A stretch of 64,000 nt of DNA from an uncultured Bacteroidota bacterium. GTDB lineage: Bacteria > Bacteroidota > Bacteroidia > Chitinophagales > Chitinophagaceae. Under the pieces are notes generated by a model. That model saw only the letters and a list, made by a program, of their open reading frames with translations, did no database searches and had not been told where the DNA came from. The translations under genes and the position numbers were made by a program. The stretch lies in assembly GCA_903882805.1 (NCBI GenBank), contig CAIRYK010000016.1, positions 1 to 64,000 of the forward strand. The letters run 5' to 3'. Within the stretch, counting starts at the first letter, position 1. Each line of letters begins with the position of its first letter. Positions 54,488-63,716 of the stretch are shown in pieces.

Positions 54488-55126
54488 ATGAAACGCATTC
54501 TTTCCTTCGCACTGCTGACCCTACTGGCGCAGGCTTGTACTAAGGACGTAAAACAAGTAACTGGCTACACAATTACGCATGTAGCAACAGCCAATGCGGG
54601 TGACACGGTATTTTTTTCGAGCAACGCCCCGGACAAATCGGTCTTTATGTGGACTTTTGGCGATAGTTCCACTGATGCATCGGCGAAACCTGCGCATATA
54701 TATGCAGCGGCAGGCAAATACTACGTTACCCTGACCGTAAACGGCGATATATCAAGCAAAGTCACCGATTCCATCGTTATTGGCTCCAGATATACAGATA
54801 GGCTTGCAGGCGTATGGAATATGCACCATTCGTATATCGACGCATATCCGTGGGCGCCTTACCATACTACCTATGTAAAACCAGACACAACCTTGAATAT
54901 TAGGGTAGTCGATCCTTTGCATATTGTTTTAGACAATGATACTATGGTAATGTATCCGGGTTTCAACCCCGACTCTACAATATCTTTTTATGCACCTCAT
55001 GCCCTATATCCGGTTGTGCACAACTCACTGGACTATAATTTTTTTACTAACCGGCTAAGTTACACTAGGGTCATACATATAAGCGCAGGAGCCGGCAATG
55101 CGACCGACGCTTATTATTCCTATTAG
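54488..55126 (+). CDS. lipoprotein with PKD domain
   Basis: 212 residues. A lipoprotein signal (MKRILSFALLTLLAQAC, lipidated Cys17) is followed by one PKD domain at about 28-98, shown by FMWTFGDSSTDASAKPAHIY and AAAGKYYVTLTVNG. The C-terminal ~110 residues (LAGVWNMHHSYID onward) form an unrecognised beta-rich domain. It is probably anchored on the outer membrane. PKD domains usually bind proteins or sugars, but no partner is suggested here. Confidence 0.82.
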   Translation: MKRILSFALLTLLAQACTKDVKQVTGYTITHVATANAGDTVFFSSNAPDKSVFMWTFGDSSTDASAKPAHIYAAAGKYYVTLTVNGDISSKVTDSIVIGSRYTDRLAGVWNMHHSYIDAYPWAPYHTTYVKPDTTLNIRVVDPLHIVLDNDTMVMYPGFNPDSTISFYAPHALYPVVHNSLDYNFFTNRLSYTRVIHISAGAGNATDAYYSY

Positions 55127-55191
55127 TTTGTCCGAACTATTTGTTGCCGCATGGGTGCCCGCGCGGCAAATAGGAACTATGCAACAAGACG

Positions 55192-55224
55192 AATCCCCGA
55201 GACGATCATGCCGTGCCGGGGATT
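55192..55224. terminator. weak hairpin between convergent genes
   Basis: The stem aatccccg / cggggatt with a long loop of about 17 bases lies between the PKD gene and the convergent DUF4345 gene. Its terminator role is uncertain. Confidence 0.35.
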
Positions 55225-55279
55225 GCGTAATTTTCATTACCTGTAATCAGGCTATACTATTTCGGCGGGGGGCAGGCTT

Positions 55280-55666
55280 CTAAACCAAGCTTAGCGCCAG
55301 CGCAATTAAAAAAAAGCAGCTTTCTATTTTCAACCACTGCGAGCCAAAAGCGCCCAGGCTACCTTCCGCAAAAATGGTGATGATACGCGATAATGCATAA
55401 AAGCCCCATAACATACACAAAAACCGCAAGCCGGTTTTTACATCTTTCCATGCCATGTACACAATAGCTACAAACAGGCTAAGCCCTACGCCTCCATACA
55501 CGCCGCGTATAGAGCTATATGCGTCGGTGTTGTAGAGTTTTACATTTACCAGGTCCATAACCGACTGCGGATTGGCAAAAGCCATAACGCTTACCATAAG
55601 CATACTTACTGCCGATAGGCCCATGAAGGTACGAGAGAGGGCCAGCGCTACTTTTTGTTTGTTCAT
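55280..55666 (-). CDS. DUF4345 family membrane protein
   Basis: 128 residues from the ATG at 55666; the frame extends 8 codons further but MNKQKVALALSRTFMG is the better start. Four hydrophobic helices (about 10-30, 48-68, 75-93 and 105-126) and the motif VYGGVGLSLF match DUF4345. It is an inner-membrane protein of unknown function. Transcribed after the Coq4-like gene on the same strand with a gap of about 90 bp, so co-transcription is possible. Confidence 0.8.
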   Translation of the reverse strand: MNKQKVALALSRTFMGLSAVSMLMVSVMAFANPQSVMDLVNVKLYNTDAYSSIRGVYGGVGLSLFVAIVYMAWKDVKTGLRFLCMLWGFYALSRIITIFAEGSLGAFGSQWLKIESCFFLIALALSLV

Positions 55667-55758
55667 GTTGTTGATTTTTTTGTAACACAAAGGTGGCGCT
55701 GCCCGGAAAAGTAATACTTGGTAAAAACCAACATTTTTATGCTATAACTTTTGTTGAG

Positions 55759-56256
55759 TTACTCCCCAAAAATCAACTTGCGTACAACGGTTGTTTTCAG
55801 ACACAGCATTGGTTCAAAATCCCAGTCGTGAAACGTGTTTGCGCGGCGCCCCATATGGTAAGCCTTGTAATAGTCGCCCCAATGCTCGGGATAAAACACC
55901 AACGATACCGCATTGGTAATAATGTGCGGAATAGAATACCTGCCATTGCCCATTGGCAGAAACTGTATGCAAGTTTCTTCGCGCATAGTTGTGCCGAAAC
56001 CAAACAATACATGGTATACATCATGAAATTCGGCCTTGGGCATGAGCGTTAGTCCGTTGTTCTGAAGAAAGACTGAAAGGTCGCGACCGAGCGTTCCTTC
56101 CGGCATTGCTGCGAGATCTGTTTGGGTAGTTCGCCAGGTTTTGCGGTGGCTACGAAGCGCAAAATAAACTGGCTTCATAGCATTCACGATTATCATTGCT
56201 ACCGTTTCACGAATCGACGGCTTCTGGATGTGCGCTGTTGTTGGGGTGCTGTACAT
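55759..56256 (-). CDS. Coq4-like protein
   Basis: 165 residues. FHDVYHVLFGFGTTMREETC holds the HDxxH-x11-E metal-binding motif (His78, Asp79, His82, Glu94) that defines Coq4, the ubiquinone-pathway decarboxylase/hydroxylase organiser. The length is shorter than eukaryotic Coq4 (about 220-260) but agrees with the conserved core. Bacteroidota make menaquinone rather than ubiquinone, so its role here is not obvious and may involve another quinone or lipid. Flanked downstream by a DUF4345 membrane-protein gene on the same strand. Confidence 0.82.
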   Translation of the reverse strand: MYSTPTTAHIQKPSIRETVAMIIVNAMKPVYFALRSHRKTWRTTQTDLAAMPEGTLGRDLSVFLQNNGLTLMPKAEFHDVYHVLFGFGTTMREETCIQFLPMGNGRYSIPHIITNAVSLVFYPEHWGDYYKAYHMGRRANTFHDWDFEPMLCLKTTVVRKLIFGE

Positions 56257-56469
56257 GTGAGTAGTTTTTTATGCACACAGCTGCAAATACCAGTCCGCAG
56301 AATGTTAACAAGGGCTCATTCAGGCATGTTTAAGGTTAATTAAAGTGAATGTGCTGCTACTGGCCAAACAACCGATAACACGAAGGTGGTATTGCGATGG
56401 TTTTTATTGCATGTACATTTGTCACCGCCTATCCTGCGAAAACGAACATTTATAAATCAATATAAAACC

Positions 56470-56937
56470 ATGAAAAAGCTAACCAAAACAATTCTTTGTT
56501 CTATTTTCTTATTGTTTGTTTCAGTAAATACTTGGGCACAGCCTGTTTTTGAAAAACAAATCTCTGAAATACTCAAGGCATCAAAAGCAGGTATACGCAC
56601 TATAAAGGGCGAAAAATCGCGTGAAATATCAAAAGCGGGTGTTTACGACTGCCGTTTGCCACTTACTCATTTTGACACCTATATTGACGATAGTAAAGCT
56701 GACATGCCTGCATTTGTAGCTTTATCCAATACTCCTGCTGCAGTTGTCGATTGCAATATGCTTGTTATGCTTCCTCCGCGCGGCTTTACAGTAAAAGACT
56801 CGCAAACTGATAAAACGGTGAAGCTGCACGAACGCATAAAACGCAATGTAATGTTGGTAAATGGAAATGAGGGGACGGTAATTTCTATGGATTATCTCAC
56901 CGACAATTCTATTACTATAACCATACTGTCGCAATAA
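56470..56937 (+). CDS. small secreted hypothetical protein
   Basis: 155 residues from the ATG at 56470 with a signal peptide (ending NTWAQ near residue 24). The mature part alternates helix and strand (FEKQISEILKASKAGIRTIK, VYDCRLPLTHFDTYIDDS) and has no recognised motif. Length and start are well supported; the function is unknown. It is alone and converges with the frameshifted PAS gene downstream. Confidence 0.7.
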   Translation: MKKLTKTILCSIFLLFVSVNTWAQPVFEKQISEILKASKAGIRTIKGEKSREISKAGVYDCRLPLTHFDTYIDDSKADMPAFVALSNTPAAVVDCNMLVMLPPRGFTVKDSQTDKTVKLHERIKRNVMLVNGNEGTVISMDYLTDNSITITILSQ

Positions 56938-56975
56938 TGCCACCCTACCTATTTTGCGCCTCCGGCTTGGCGCTA

Positions 56976-57556
56976 CTACTCGCTATTTTGGGCCATTTGA
57001 ATCAGCGCCTTGTCCAAGTCTAAAGCGCTGGTTTTTAGAAAGTCTATTATTTGCAAATTTTGCGGCGTTAATGCCGTTCGGTCAATTAGTCCTACGAGTC
57101 CCAGTATGTTTGCAAGCGGCCTACGTATGATATGCGACTGCGCATTAATCATGTCGTTTATCTTTTTTCGCTTCCCGTCTATAGAATTAAGTAGATGGGT
57201 AATCTCATAACCAATACACATAATACCGTGAGGAGCCAGCTGCTCATCGGCAATAGCGATAAAATCCCAGTCGGTAGTGATATAGTTTTCCTCGCTCACA
57301 GGTTTCCTGATGGTTATAGAAAAAAACTGTCCTGAATTATCAAAACAATGCTTTACTACCTCTTGCACCTGTTGGTGATCGTCGGGATGAACGTCGTTCA
57401 TGCAATTCCTTCCAATGAAATTTTGAGTTAGGTATCCGAACTTTTTACAAAAGCTATGTTTGTATAACTGTAGTTGCCCTCTAAATCAATTACAACAATA
57501 AAAAAATTGTTTAGTCTGTTGAGGATGTCCTTTAAATAGTCAAATTGAGCATGCAT
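56976..57556 (-). pseudogene. PAS-DHp signalling protein, interrupted by a one-base frameshift
   Basis: From the ATG at 57556 the sequence reads as the first half of a PAS domain (VVIDLEGNYSYTNIAF), then stops out of frame. The continuation (KKFGYLTQNFIGRNCMNDVH, then PDDHQQV) is in another frame and completes the PAS domain. A DHp-like helix follows (AQSHIIRRPLANILGLVGL, with a conserved His) and the protein ends without an ATPase domain, as is common in Bacteroidota. One extra T in the T4 run (minus strand, plus positions 57449-57452) restores a single frame. Sequencing error or recent inactivation are both possible. Confidence 0.8.
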
Positions 57557-57909
57557 CCTGTTTAATTTAAGGTTTTTTTAGCTACTCAAAAACGCATTTT
57601 ACAACGTGCGCAGCAGTGCTTGCAAATGTACGCCCATTAACCAAAAGATAGATAAATGTTTGGCTATTAAGGGTGTATAGCGCCGAAAATTACTAACGTT
57701 AGGGAGGCGTTTCTGTGCAACAGTACTTTGTACATTTTGTTTTTTCCTAGAGCGAACGGCCGCAATTGAACATCGTATTGGTGTGTAGTGAAATTTTGCT
57801 TATTTATTGTAGCTTATTGTTTGCACTGCCTGCAATATTTTGCTACTTTTACAGATTTTAAGCGATAGTAATATCTTGCTTTCCTAAGCCGGTACAACAA
57901 CAAATCTTT
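57557..57909. other. intergenic region
   Basis: About 350 A/T-rich bases between divergent genes. It contains the promoter at 57820-57850; nothing else is recognised. Confidence 0.5.
57820..57850 (+). promoter_or_regulatory. Bacteroidota-type promoter of the PorT-like gene
   Basis: TTG (57820-57822), 20 bases, then TACTTTTA (57843-57850), one mismatch from TAnnTTTG, 59 bp before the ATG at 57910. Confidence 0.6.
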
Positions 57910-58656
57910 ATGAAAAACATCTTTGCAACGCTATTTTTGGTTATGCTGTGCGCTAGTGCAGCTACAGCTCAATTTGCCTTTGAGGGCGGGCTAAATATGA
58001 GTAATCTGACACTCAAGGAAAAAGGAAAAGATATTGCTACCGACTACAAATATGTATCTAATTTCGGTATCACTTTGGGGATGCCTATAGATGAAGCGCA
58101 ACATCTATATTTCGAACCCGGCTTGTATTTTAAAATGGGCGGCTGTAAGATAACCGGTAAGCCGGAGGGGGAAATGAGAATAAGTTCTATAGATTTACCT
58201 CTTGCCCTGATATACAAAACAAAAGACAAGTGCAGTGCGCGCTTCATGGTTGGCTTGGGACTGAATATCAGCTACAATATGAGCGGCACATATACCATGG
58301 AAACTACCGATAAGTTTCAGGGCTTTTATAAAGAGTTGAAGATAGGATCTAATACCCGAAACGATCTCACTAAGCGGGGCGCAGGGCTAGACATAAGCGT
58401 GGGTTACAAATTCAAACGTCACCTTTATTTGCGCGGGCATTATGTGTATGGCCTGAGCAACATAGATGCTTATGGCGATAAAAACAATAAAATAATTCCA
58501 TCTTCCTTAATGCTCAATATTGGCTACTCTTTGGCGCGCTGCAGTCGGTACAAGGGCACCTATAGGGTATATGAAGACAAGCTACCCAACCATTGGCGCG
58601 GCATGAGTAAGGGCATGTATTCGAGGAAGATTAAGTTTCCGTGGAGCCGCATGTAG
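57910..58656 (+). CDS. outer-membrane beta-barrel protein (PorT-like)
   Basis: 248 residues with a signal peptide (ending SAATAQ near residue 20). The mature part is a series of amphipathic strands (FAFEGGLNMSNLTL, SNFGITLGMPID, HLYFEPGLYFKMGG, LDISVGYKFKRHLYL) in the manner of PorT/OMP_b-brl_2 barrels. A basic 35-residue tail (RVYEDKLPNHWRGMSKGMY...) extends beyond the barrel. The role is unknown; PorT itself is a T9SS component, but similarity here is only at the fold level. Confidence 0.78.
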   Translation: MKNIFATLFLVMLCASAATAQFAFEGGLNMSNLTLKEKGKDIATDYKYVSNFGITLGMPIDEAQHLYFEPGLYFKMGGCKITGKPEGEMRISSIDLPLALIYKTKDKCSARFMVGLGLNISYNMSGTYTMETTDKFQGFYKELKIGSNTRNDLTKRGAGLDISVGYKFKRHLYLRGHYVYGLSNIDAYGDKNNKIIPSSLMLNIGYSLARCSRYKGTYRVYEDKLPNHWRGMSKGMYSRKIKFPWSRM

Positions 58657-58677
58657 TACATTGTTTGCTTAATGGTA

Positions 58678-59142
58678 TTACAGTCTGTAAGCAAAGCCAA
58701 TTTCATTTGTTTTGGGGCTTGTTAGCGTTATCCGTCTGGGCCAAGGTTTAGACATGTCATACATCAATCCTCCAACTATTAAAACTATACCGCCTATAAA
58801 GTGCGCATAGCCATGTAAAAGTGTCAGACCTTTGAAACCATTGCTATCGTGGGTTGCATTCGAGACTATTATTTCAGCTAATCCGATACCCATTACCGGT
58901 ACGGCAACTACCGTTACGGCATGTATTTTAATATATCGGCTTTTGCGCTTGCGAACCGTATATCCAATATAATCAAACGCTGATACATCAGCCGGTTGAA
59001 ACGTACTTAGATTGATGCACTGCGCACTTACCGCCTGCGCTATTCCGGAACGACATAAATTGGAGATACGGATGTTTCCATAAGAGGTTGATAATACACT
59101 GCAGAACAGCAGCGTAAAAAGTGTAGTTAATTTAATGATCAT
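58678..59142 (-). CDS. hypothetical membrane protein
   Basis: 154 residues with an N-terminal signal or membrane helix (MIIKLTTLFTLLFCSVLS) and two further hydrophobic helices at about 73-95 and 107-130. A basic loop (YTVRKRKSRYIK) probably faces the cytosol. No family is recognised. Convergent with the PorT-like gene, with 21 bp between the stop codons. Confidence 0.6.
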   Translation of the reverse strand: MIIKLTTLFTLLFCSVLSTSYGNIRISNLCRSGIAQAVSAQCINLSTFQPADVSAFDYIGYTVRKRKSRYIKIHAVTVVAVPVMGIGLAEIIVSNATHDSNGFKGLTLLHGYAHFIGGIVLIVGGLMYDMSKPWPRRITLTSPKTNEIGFAYRL

Positions 59143-59409
59143 GGCGGTTTGATTTATTTCAGGTGAAAATATTGCTTTATTAGTTAAATTTTCATATTTT
59201 TTATCCCTGAGCGCCCTAAATTATAAATTGCACCACAACGCTTGCCTGCGTATTTGAAATTCAAATGCCACAGCAATCCAAACTTTCAGCTTCATTAACA
59301 AGTGTTTATGTTTATTTCTTTTCGATATTCGCCACTAATGGTATTTTTGTCCATTAGTAGATTGTGGGTATGGTAGTTTTTTGGTGTAAGTACAGGCAAA
59401 ACGATAGTA

Positions 59410-61599
59410 ATGATACGCCCGCAAATAGTGAACAAAAATATTCTGGGAGTTTTGGCAGCAGTAAGGGCAACCGTAGCGCTGATAATTATGCTTTTCGCAT
59501 ATGCTGCCAATGCAACAAACGTAGATAGCTTAAGGCAGGAACTGAGCAGGCATAACGCCGCCGATACAACAAGGACGAATCTGCTACTAGCAATGGGGGA
59601 TGCGTACCGGCGAGCTAATACCGATTCGGTACTGCTTTATGCAACACAGGCTCTTTCACTTTCCGTTGAACAACATTTCGATAGGGGGCAAATGAAAAGT
59701 CTTCACCTGTTGGGGAACGCTTATGTAGCCCGTAGCAATATGGATACCGGAGCACACTTTCTATACAAGGCGTTGAAAATAGCCGAACAACTGGGCGATG
59801 CGCAAACCGAGACGAGAGTGTTGATGGCGGTAGGTAACATGCACTACGGAAAAGGCGAATTAGATTCTGCCCTTTCGCTGTATAAAAAAAGCTATGCTAT
59901 TAGTAAAAGGGCAGGCGACAGCAAAAATACAGGCGCAACCCTCATGAATATTGCCTGTATTTATAGCGATAACCGCAAGTATACTGATGCAATAGATTGC
60001 TATCTGCAATCGATGAAAATACTTGAGGCGGGTAACCACCTGGAAGATCTGGCAAACTGCTACAGCAACGTTGCGTCGTTTTATCTGCTTATGGGCGACT
60101 ATAAGAAGTCGCTAGATTATAACAGAAAAAGCGAAGAACTCTATGAAAAAACAGGCAACATAAGAGGTTCGCTGGGCACTGTGTGTAATCAGGGAATTGT
60201 GTTGGCTGAAATAAGCCAGTTTGCCCAGGCAGAAGCATTATTACTTTTAGGTATACACCGTGCCGACTCTGCAGCCGACATGTATTGGCGCAATGTGTGT
60301 ATTGTAAATTTGGCTGGCGTATATTTTAATATGGGCCGCTGCGATTCTGCTATAGCTTTGTATCGCACATCGTTAAGTCATGCAGAACAGACGAACAACT
60401 CCTTCGATATTGCAATATGCCGGTTGGGAATAGGGCAATGCTTGTTGAGAAAGAACCAGACTGCGGCCGCCATTACTGAGTTACTGACCGCCTATAAGAT
60501 CTTTACAGAAATTGGACTGAACGACCCGACCTATAAAGCTGCCGAAGAATTGAGTAAAGCCTATGAAGCCCAGCACAATATAGAAAAGGCGTTAGCTTTC
60601 AAAAAAATCTACTGCGACTTCAAAGACAGCATTACGATAGCTAAAAACGACCGAAAGATACAGCAAGTACTGTTTGATTACGAACTGAAAAAACAAGAGC
60701 ATAAGATTAAGGAACTACAAGCCGAAAAGCTAATTGCAAAAGCTGCAGCAAATCAGCATTTACTACTCATTTACTCTTTTGGTATTGGTATTTTGTTGCT
60801 TATAGCTATTGTGTTCCTGTTGTTTCGAAGTAGGCGTATGCAACTTAAAGCCAATGAGCAGGTGGTTAAAAAAAACGTGGAGATAGAAAAACATGTTACA
60901 GAATTAGAATCGCTCAACCAATATAAAAATAAGACGTTCTCCATCATCTCGCACGATCTTAAAGGACCTGTCAACGCACTGGCGTCGGCGGTTAATATGG
61001 TCAACAACGGCATGATCTCTTACGACGACTTAAAAACCTTTATGCCTGAAATGGGTCAGAAACTCAATTCCATGTCCCTATTGCTCAACAATTTGCTTTT
61101 ATGGGCCAAGGGCTCTATGGAGGGAAACGCTGTCGCTATGCCTGTCGATACGCTATTGTCGCCAATTGTAAATCAGAATATTGATTTGCTGAGGGATTCA
61201 GCTAACAATAAATCTATTTCGCTTGCTAATGAAGCGCCAGATAACATTACTGCTTTTTGCGACCCTTCCCATTTAGATATTATTGTAAGAAACCTGATAG
61301 CAAATGCAATTAAGTTTTCTAATGCAAATGGAAGTGTTACCGTTGCAGCTACAAATGCTAATGGCAAAGTATCGCTAACTGTGACTGATACAGGGGTAGG
61401 TATGACCAAGGAGCAACTCAATAATTTATTTATACCAGCGCAAAACAATTCAACTTTTGGTACAGCCGGAGAGAAAGGCACAGGCATTGGGTTGCTATTG
61501 TGTTTTGAATATGTAAAAGCAAACAAAGGTACAATAGTAGCCAAAAGCGAACCCGGGAAGGGGACGACGGTGACTGTTACGTTACCGGAAAAACAATAA
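59410..61599 (+). CDS. TPR-containing sensor histidine kinase
   Basis: 729 residues. A signal or membrane segment near the N-terminus (about 14-38) is followed by about eight tetratricopeptide repeats (to about 420), such as GNAYVARSNMDTGAHFLYKA. A membrane helix (about 450-475, LLLIYSFGIGILLLIAIVFL) and a coiled coil lead to HisKA with His515 in FSIISHDLKGP. The HATPase (VTDTGVGMTKEQ, GTGIGLLLC) is C-terminal. The periplasmic TPR array probably senses a protein ligand. No response regulator is adjacent. Confidence 0.93.
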   Translation: MIRPQIVNKNILGVLAAVRATVALIIMLFAYAANATNVDSLRQELSRHNAADTTRTNLLLAMGDAYRRANTDSVLLYATQALSLSVEQHFDRGQMKSLHLLGNAYVARSNMDTGAHFLYKALKIAEQLGDAQTETRVLMAVGNMHYGKGELDSALSLYKKSYAISKRAGDSKNTGATLMNIACIYSDNRKYTDAIDCYLQSMKILEAGNHLEDLANCYSNVASFYLLMGDYKKSLDYNRKSEELYEKTGNIRGSLGTVCNQGIVLAEISQFAQAEALLLLGIHRADSAADMYWRNVCIVNLAGVYFNMGRCDSAIALYRTSLSHAEQTNNSFDIAICRLGIGQCLLRKNQTAAAITELLTAYKIFTEIGLNDPTYKAAEELSKAYEAQHNIEKALAFKKIYCDFKDSITIAKNDRKIQQVLFDYELKKQEHKIKELQAEKLIAKAAANQHLLLIYSFGIGILLLIAIVFLLFRSRRMQLKANEQVVKKNVEIEKHVTELESLNQYKNKTFSIISHDLKGPVNALASAVNMVNNGMISYDDLKTFMPEMGQKLNSMSLLLNNLLLWAKGSMEGNAVAMPVDTLLSPIVNQNIDLLRDSANNKSISLANEAPDNITAFCDPSHLDIIVRNLIANAIKFSNANGSVTVAATNANGKVSLTVTDTGVGMTKEQLNNLFIPAQNNSTFGTAGEKGTGIGLLLCFEYVKANKGTIVAKSEPGKGTTVTVTLPEKQ

Positions 61600-61677
61600 A
61601 TTGGGCTGCGGCAAATAATCGCTCTAACGCCCGATGAACACTATTGTCTATAAAATGCTGTGCTTTTAACGTAGACG

Positions 61678-62093
61678 CTAAGTTGACAGCTTAATGGTTA
61701 TGAGTTGTTGAATGTCATTAACTAGCGTATTGTCTTGCACGTCTATTCTTATACCTCTTCCTTCGGCATATGGTTTAGCAGCAGCAATCGCTGTTTTAAG
61801 AGTATCGCAGATAGTAGAATCCATTATGGTAGCGACCGCTTTTTGCCCGAATACAAAAGCCGTTTTGAAATATCCGTCGCGCGGCAATAAGTAAAGCAAG
61901 ACTCGTTTCTTATCGCTGATTCTGTAGCTCCAGCCATATTTTCGCCCGAGAAATGCCAACCACATATTGCTTCCGGATACAGGGTAAGTGTATAGTTGGC
62001 CAGTTTATGCCACAGATAGTAGGTAGCAGATAATGCGCTTTTCAAGTCATCATCGGTGGGTGTTTTGTTACTATCCGGGAATATACTTTTCAT
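61678..62093 (-). pseudogene. DUF3788 protein interrupted by a one-base frameshift
   Basis: The N-terminal part from the ATG at 62093 (MKSIFPDSNKTPTDDDLKSA ... ICGWHFSGE) and the C-terminal part in another frame (YGWSYRISDKKRVLLYLLPR, FKTAFVFGQKA, YAEGRGIRIDV) together match a full DUF3788 protein of about 138 residues. The frame switches at the T4 run on the plus strand (61939-61942, A4 on the coding strand). One more A joins the two halves as GEKYGWSY. The function of the family is unknown. This is the third such lesion in the window, so a sequencing artefact is possible. Confidence 0.85.
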
Positions 62094-62128
62094 CGGGCAA
62101 GTTTATACGGTTAGGCGCTTAGCATCAG

Positions 62129-62812
62129 TTAGTGTGTAAAGGAGATCATCCCAAGGTTTGCTGAATTACAAGCATTGAAACATTTGCGGATATCGAGTAG
62201 CATATCCTGTACTTCATCAAAGTCTTCGCTATCTATATTTGCTTTTGCTTCATATATCGGCGTTTTGTTGGCAATAGTTGCTATGTGTTCTACATCGGCC
62301 AGTGTGTAGTAGGTAATAGAAGGAAAGTCGTGGTACCAGGGAATATCAAATACCTGATGGTGTTCAATAATATCGAGCAGATCAATTTTTAGCCCGTTAT
62401 TCTTTAATAGCTGCACTGCCGCTTCGTATGTTTTTCCATAATAAAATCCATCGGACTCCGGCAACAATTGTTCGCCAAAATAGTCGCACATAACAAGCAG
62501 TGCATAGCCATAGGCAAAGGCGCGTTGTTCGTTGAGTCCGGTAGAAATAGATTTTTTTCGACCAAAGTTCCAAAAGTTTTTTTTAGTTAGCGCAGCTCTG
62601 TTTTCGGGCTTTATGTAGTTGAAGATGATATCATTGAGTACATCGTCAAAGTTGAAACTTAGTTCGGGCGATAGCGAATCATCTTCGAAAGAGGCGTAGT
62701 GATCGTAAAGGTTAGTAGTTTTAATTTTATCGAGTAGCTGGTTGTCGCAGCAGCCAAAAGCAGCTTTTACTTTGTCTATATCCACGGCAAACGGAATGGC
62801 TATCATGCTCAT
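62129..62812 (-). CDS. DUF7691-like protein
   Basis: 227 residues from the ATG at 62812 (MSMIAIPFAVDIDKVKAAFG), the usual opening of this family; the frame extends 38 codons further but without conserved content. Sequence marks include DNQLLDKIKTTNLYDHYASF, GYALLVMCDYFGEQLLPE and the YYGKTYEAAVQLL segment. Soluble, function unknown; related proteins occur next to immunity-type genes. It lies close to the frameshifted DUF3788 gene on the same strand (35 bp), so they may be co-transcribed. Confidence 0.72.
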   Translation of the reverse strand: MSMIAIPFAVDIDKVKAAFGCCDNQLLDKIKTTNLYDHYASFEDDSLSPELSFNFDDVLNDIIFNYIKPENRAALTKKNFWNFGRKKSISTGLNEQRAFAYGYALLVMCDYFGEQLLPESDGFYYGKTYEAAVQLLKNNGLKIDLLDIIEHHQVFDIPWYHDFPSITYYTLADVEHIATIANKTPIYEAKANIDSEDFDEVQDMLLDIRKCFNACNSANLGMISFTH

Positions 62813-62957
62813 AGTTAGTGTACTTTTTTTTGTAGTAGTGTTATCAAATATACGCTGGCGGCGTGAAAATAGCGCCAAAGCATTACGGCTGTCATATGTC
62901 AATGCATTCAACATTAGCGTTGCCAAATTCCATATATTCGCATTACAACCATAGCTT

Positions 62958-63599
62958 ATGAAATTGATATCTTTTATGATTTTGCTTTTGGCATGCCAGA
63001 TGGCAAGCGCTCAACAGGTGGTAAAAAGCGCCAGTATAGATTCAGCCAACACTAAACCGACGCCAATAACCTGGTATTTCCCTGTCGGCGCTTTAGAAAA
63101 TGCTACAGATATGTCAAGCGCCGATACATTCTTAAACAATTGGTACTCTGGTCAGTTGGTGGCGCTGCAAGAGCCTGTATTATATACTGTTACAAATGTG
63201 GACGAAGTATATAGATTTACTTGGTTGCGCTCTTTCCACAGTCCGGTAGCTATACGAATTGAACGCAGCGGCGATAAATACACACTATACTGGAAGGAAA
63301 GCAGCGGCGCAGGCGGCTACGACCCGGGTAAGCTGGAAACCGATATGCACAAAACATTGGACCGAGCAAGCTGGGATGATTTTGCAGCGCTAATAAAAAA
63401 TATAGACTTCTGGCAAATGCCAATTGATACCTACCCCCATGGTAACGACGGCGCAGAATGGATACTGGAAGGTAAAACAGCCGACAAATACCATGTGGTG
63501 CACCGGTGGGCGCCCAAAAGAGAAACTGCGTTCTTTAAATGCTGCGACAAACTGATAACGCTTAGCGAATTGAAGATCAAGAAAAGAGATAAATATTAG
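62958..63599 (+). CDS. secreted hypothetical protein
   Basis: 213 residues with a signal peptide (MKLISFMILLLACQMASAQ). The mature part is alpha/beta with recurring aromatic residues (ITWYFPVGALENATDMSSAD, LVALQEPVLYTV, VYRFTWLRSFHSPVAIRIER). It ends in a basic helix (LSELKIKKRDKY) and has a Cys pair (KCCDK). I do not recognise a family. Divergent from the DUF7691 gene. Confidence 0.65.
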   Translation: MKLISFMILLLACQMASAQQVVKSASIDSANTKPTPITWYFPVGALENATDMSSADTFLNNWYSGQLVALQEPVLYTVTNVDEVYRFTWLRSFHSPVAIRIERSGDKYTLYWKESSGAGGYDPGKLETDMHKTLDRASWDDFAALIKNIDFWQMPIDTYPHGNDGAEWILEGKTADKYHVVHRWAPKRETAFFKCCDKLITLSELKIKKRDKY

Positions 63600-63716
63600 C
63601 AGCGCTGCCCCAGGGCCAACCTCCTGTACCTTGGCATGCTTATATTGTGCATATATGGGGCATATAAACTGTGTAATTTGTAATGAAAGAGATTGCACTA
63701 TCCTAAATAAAAAACT

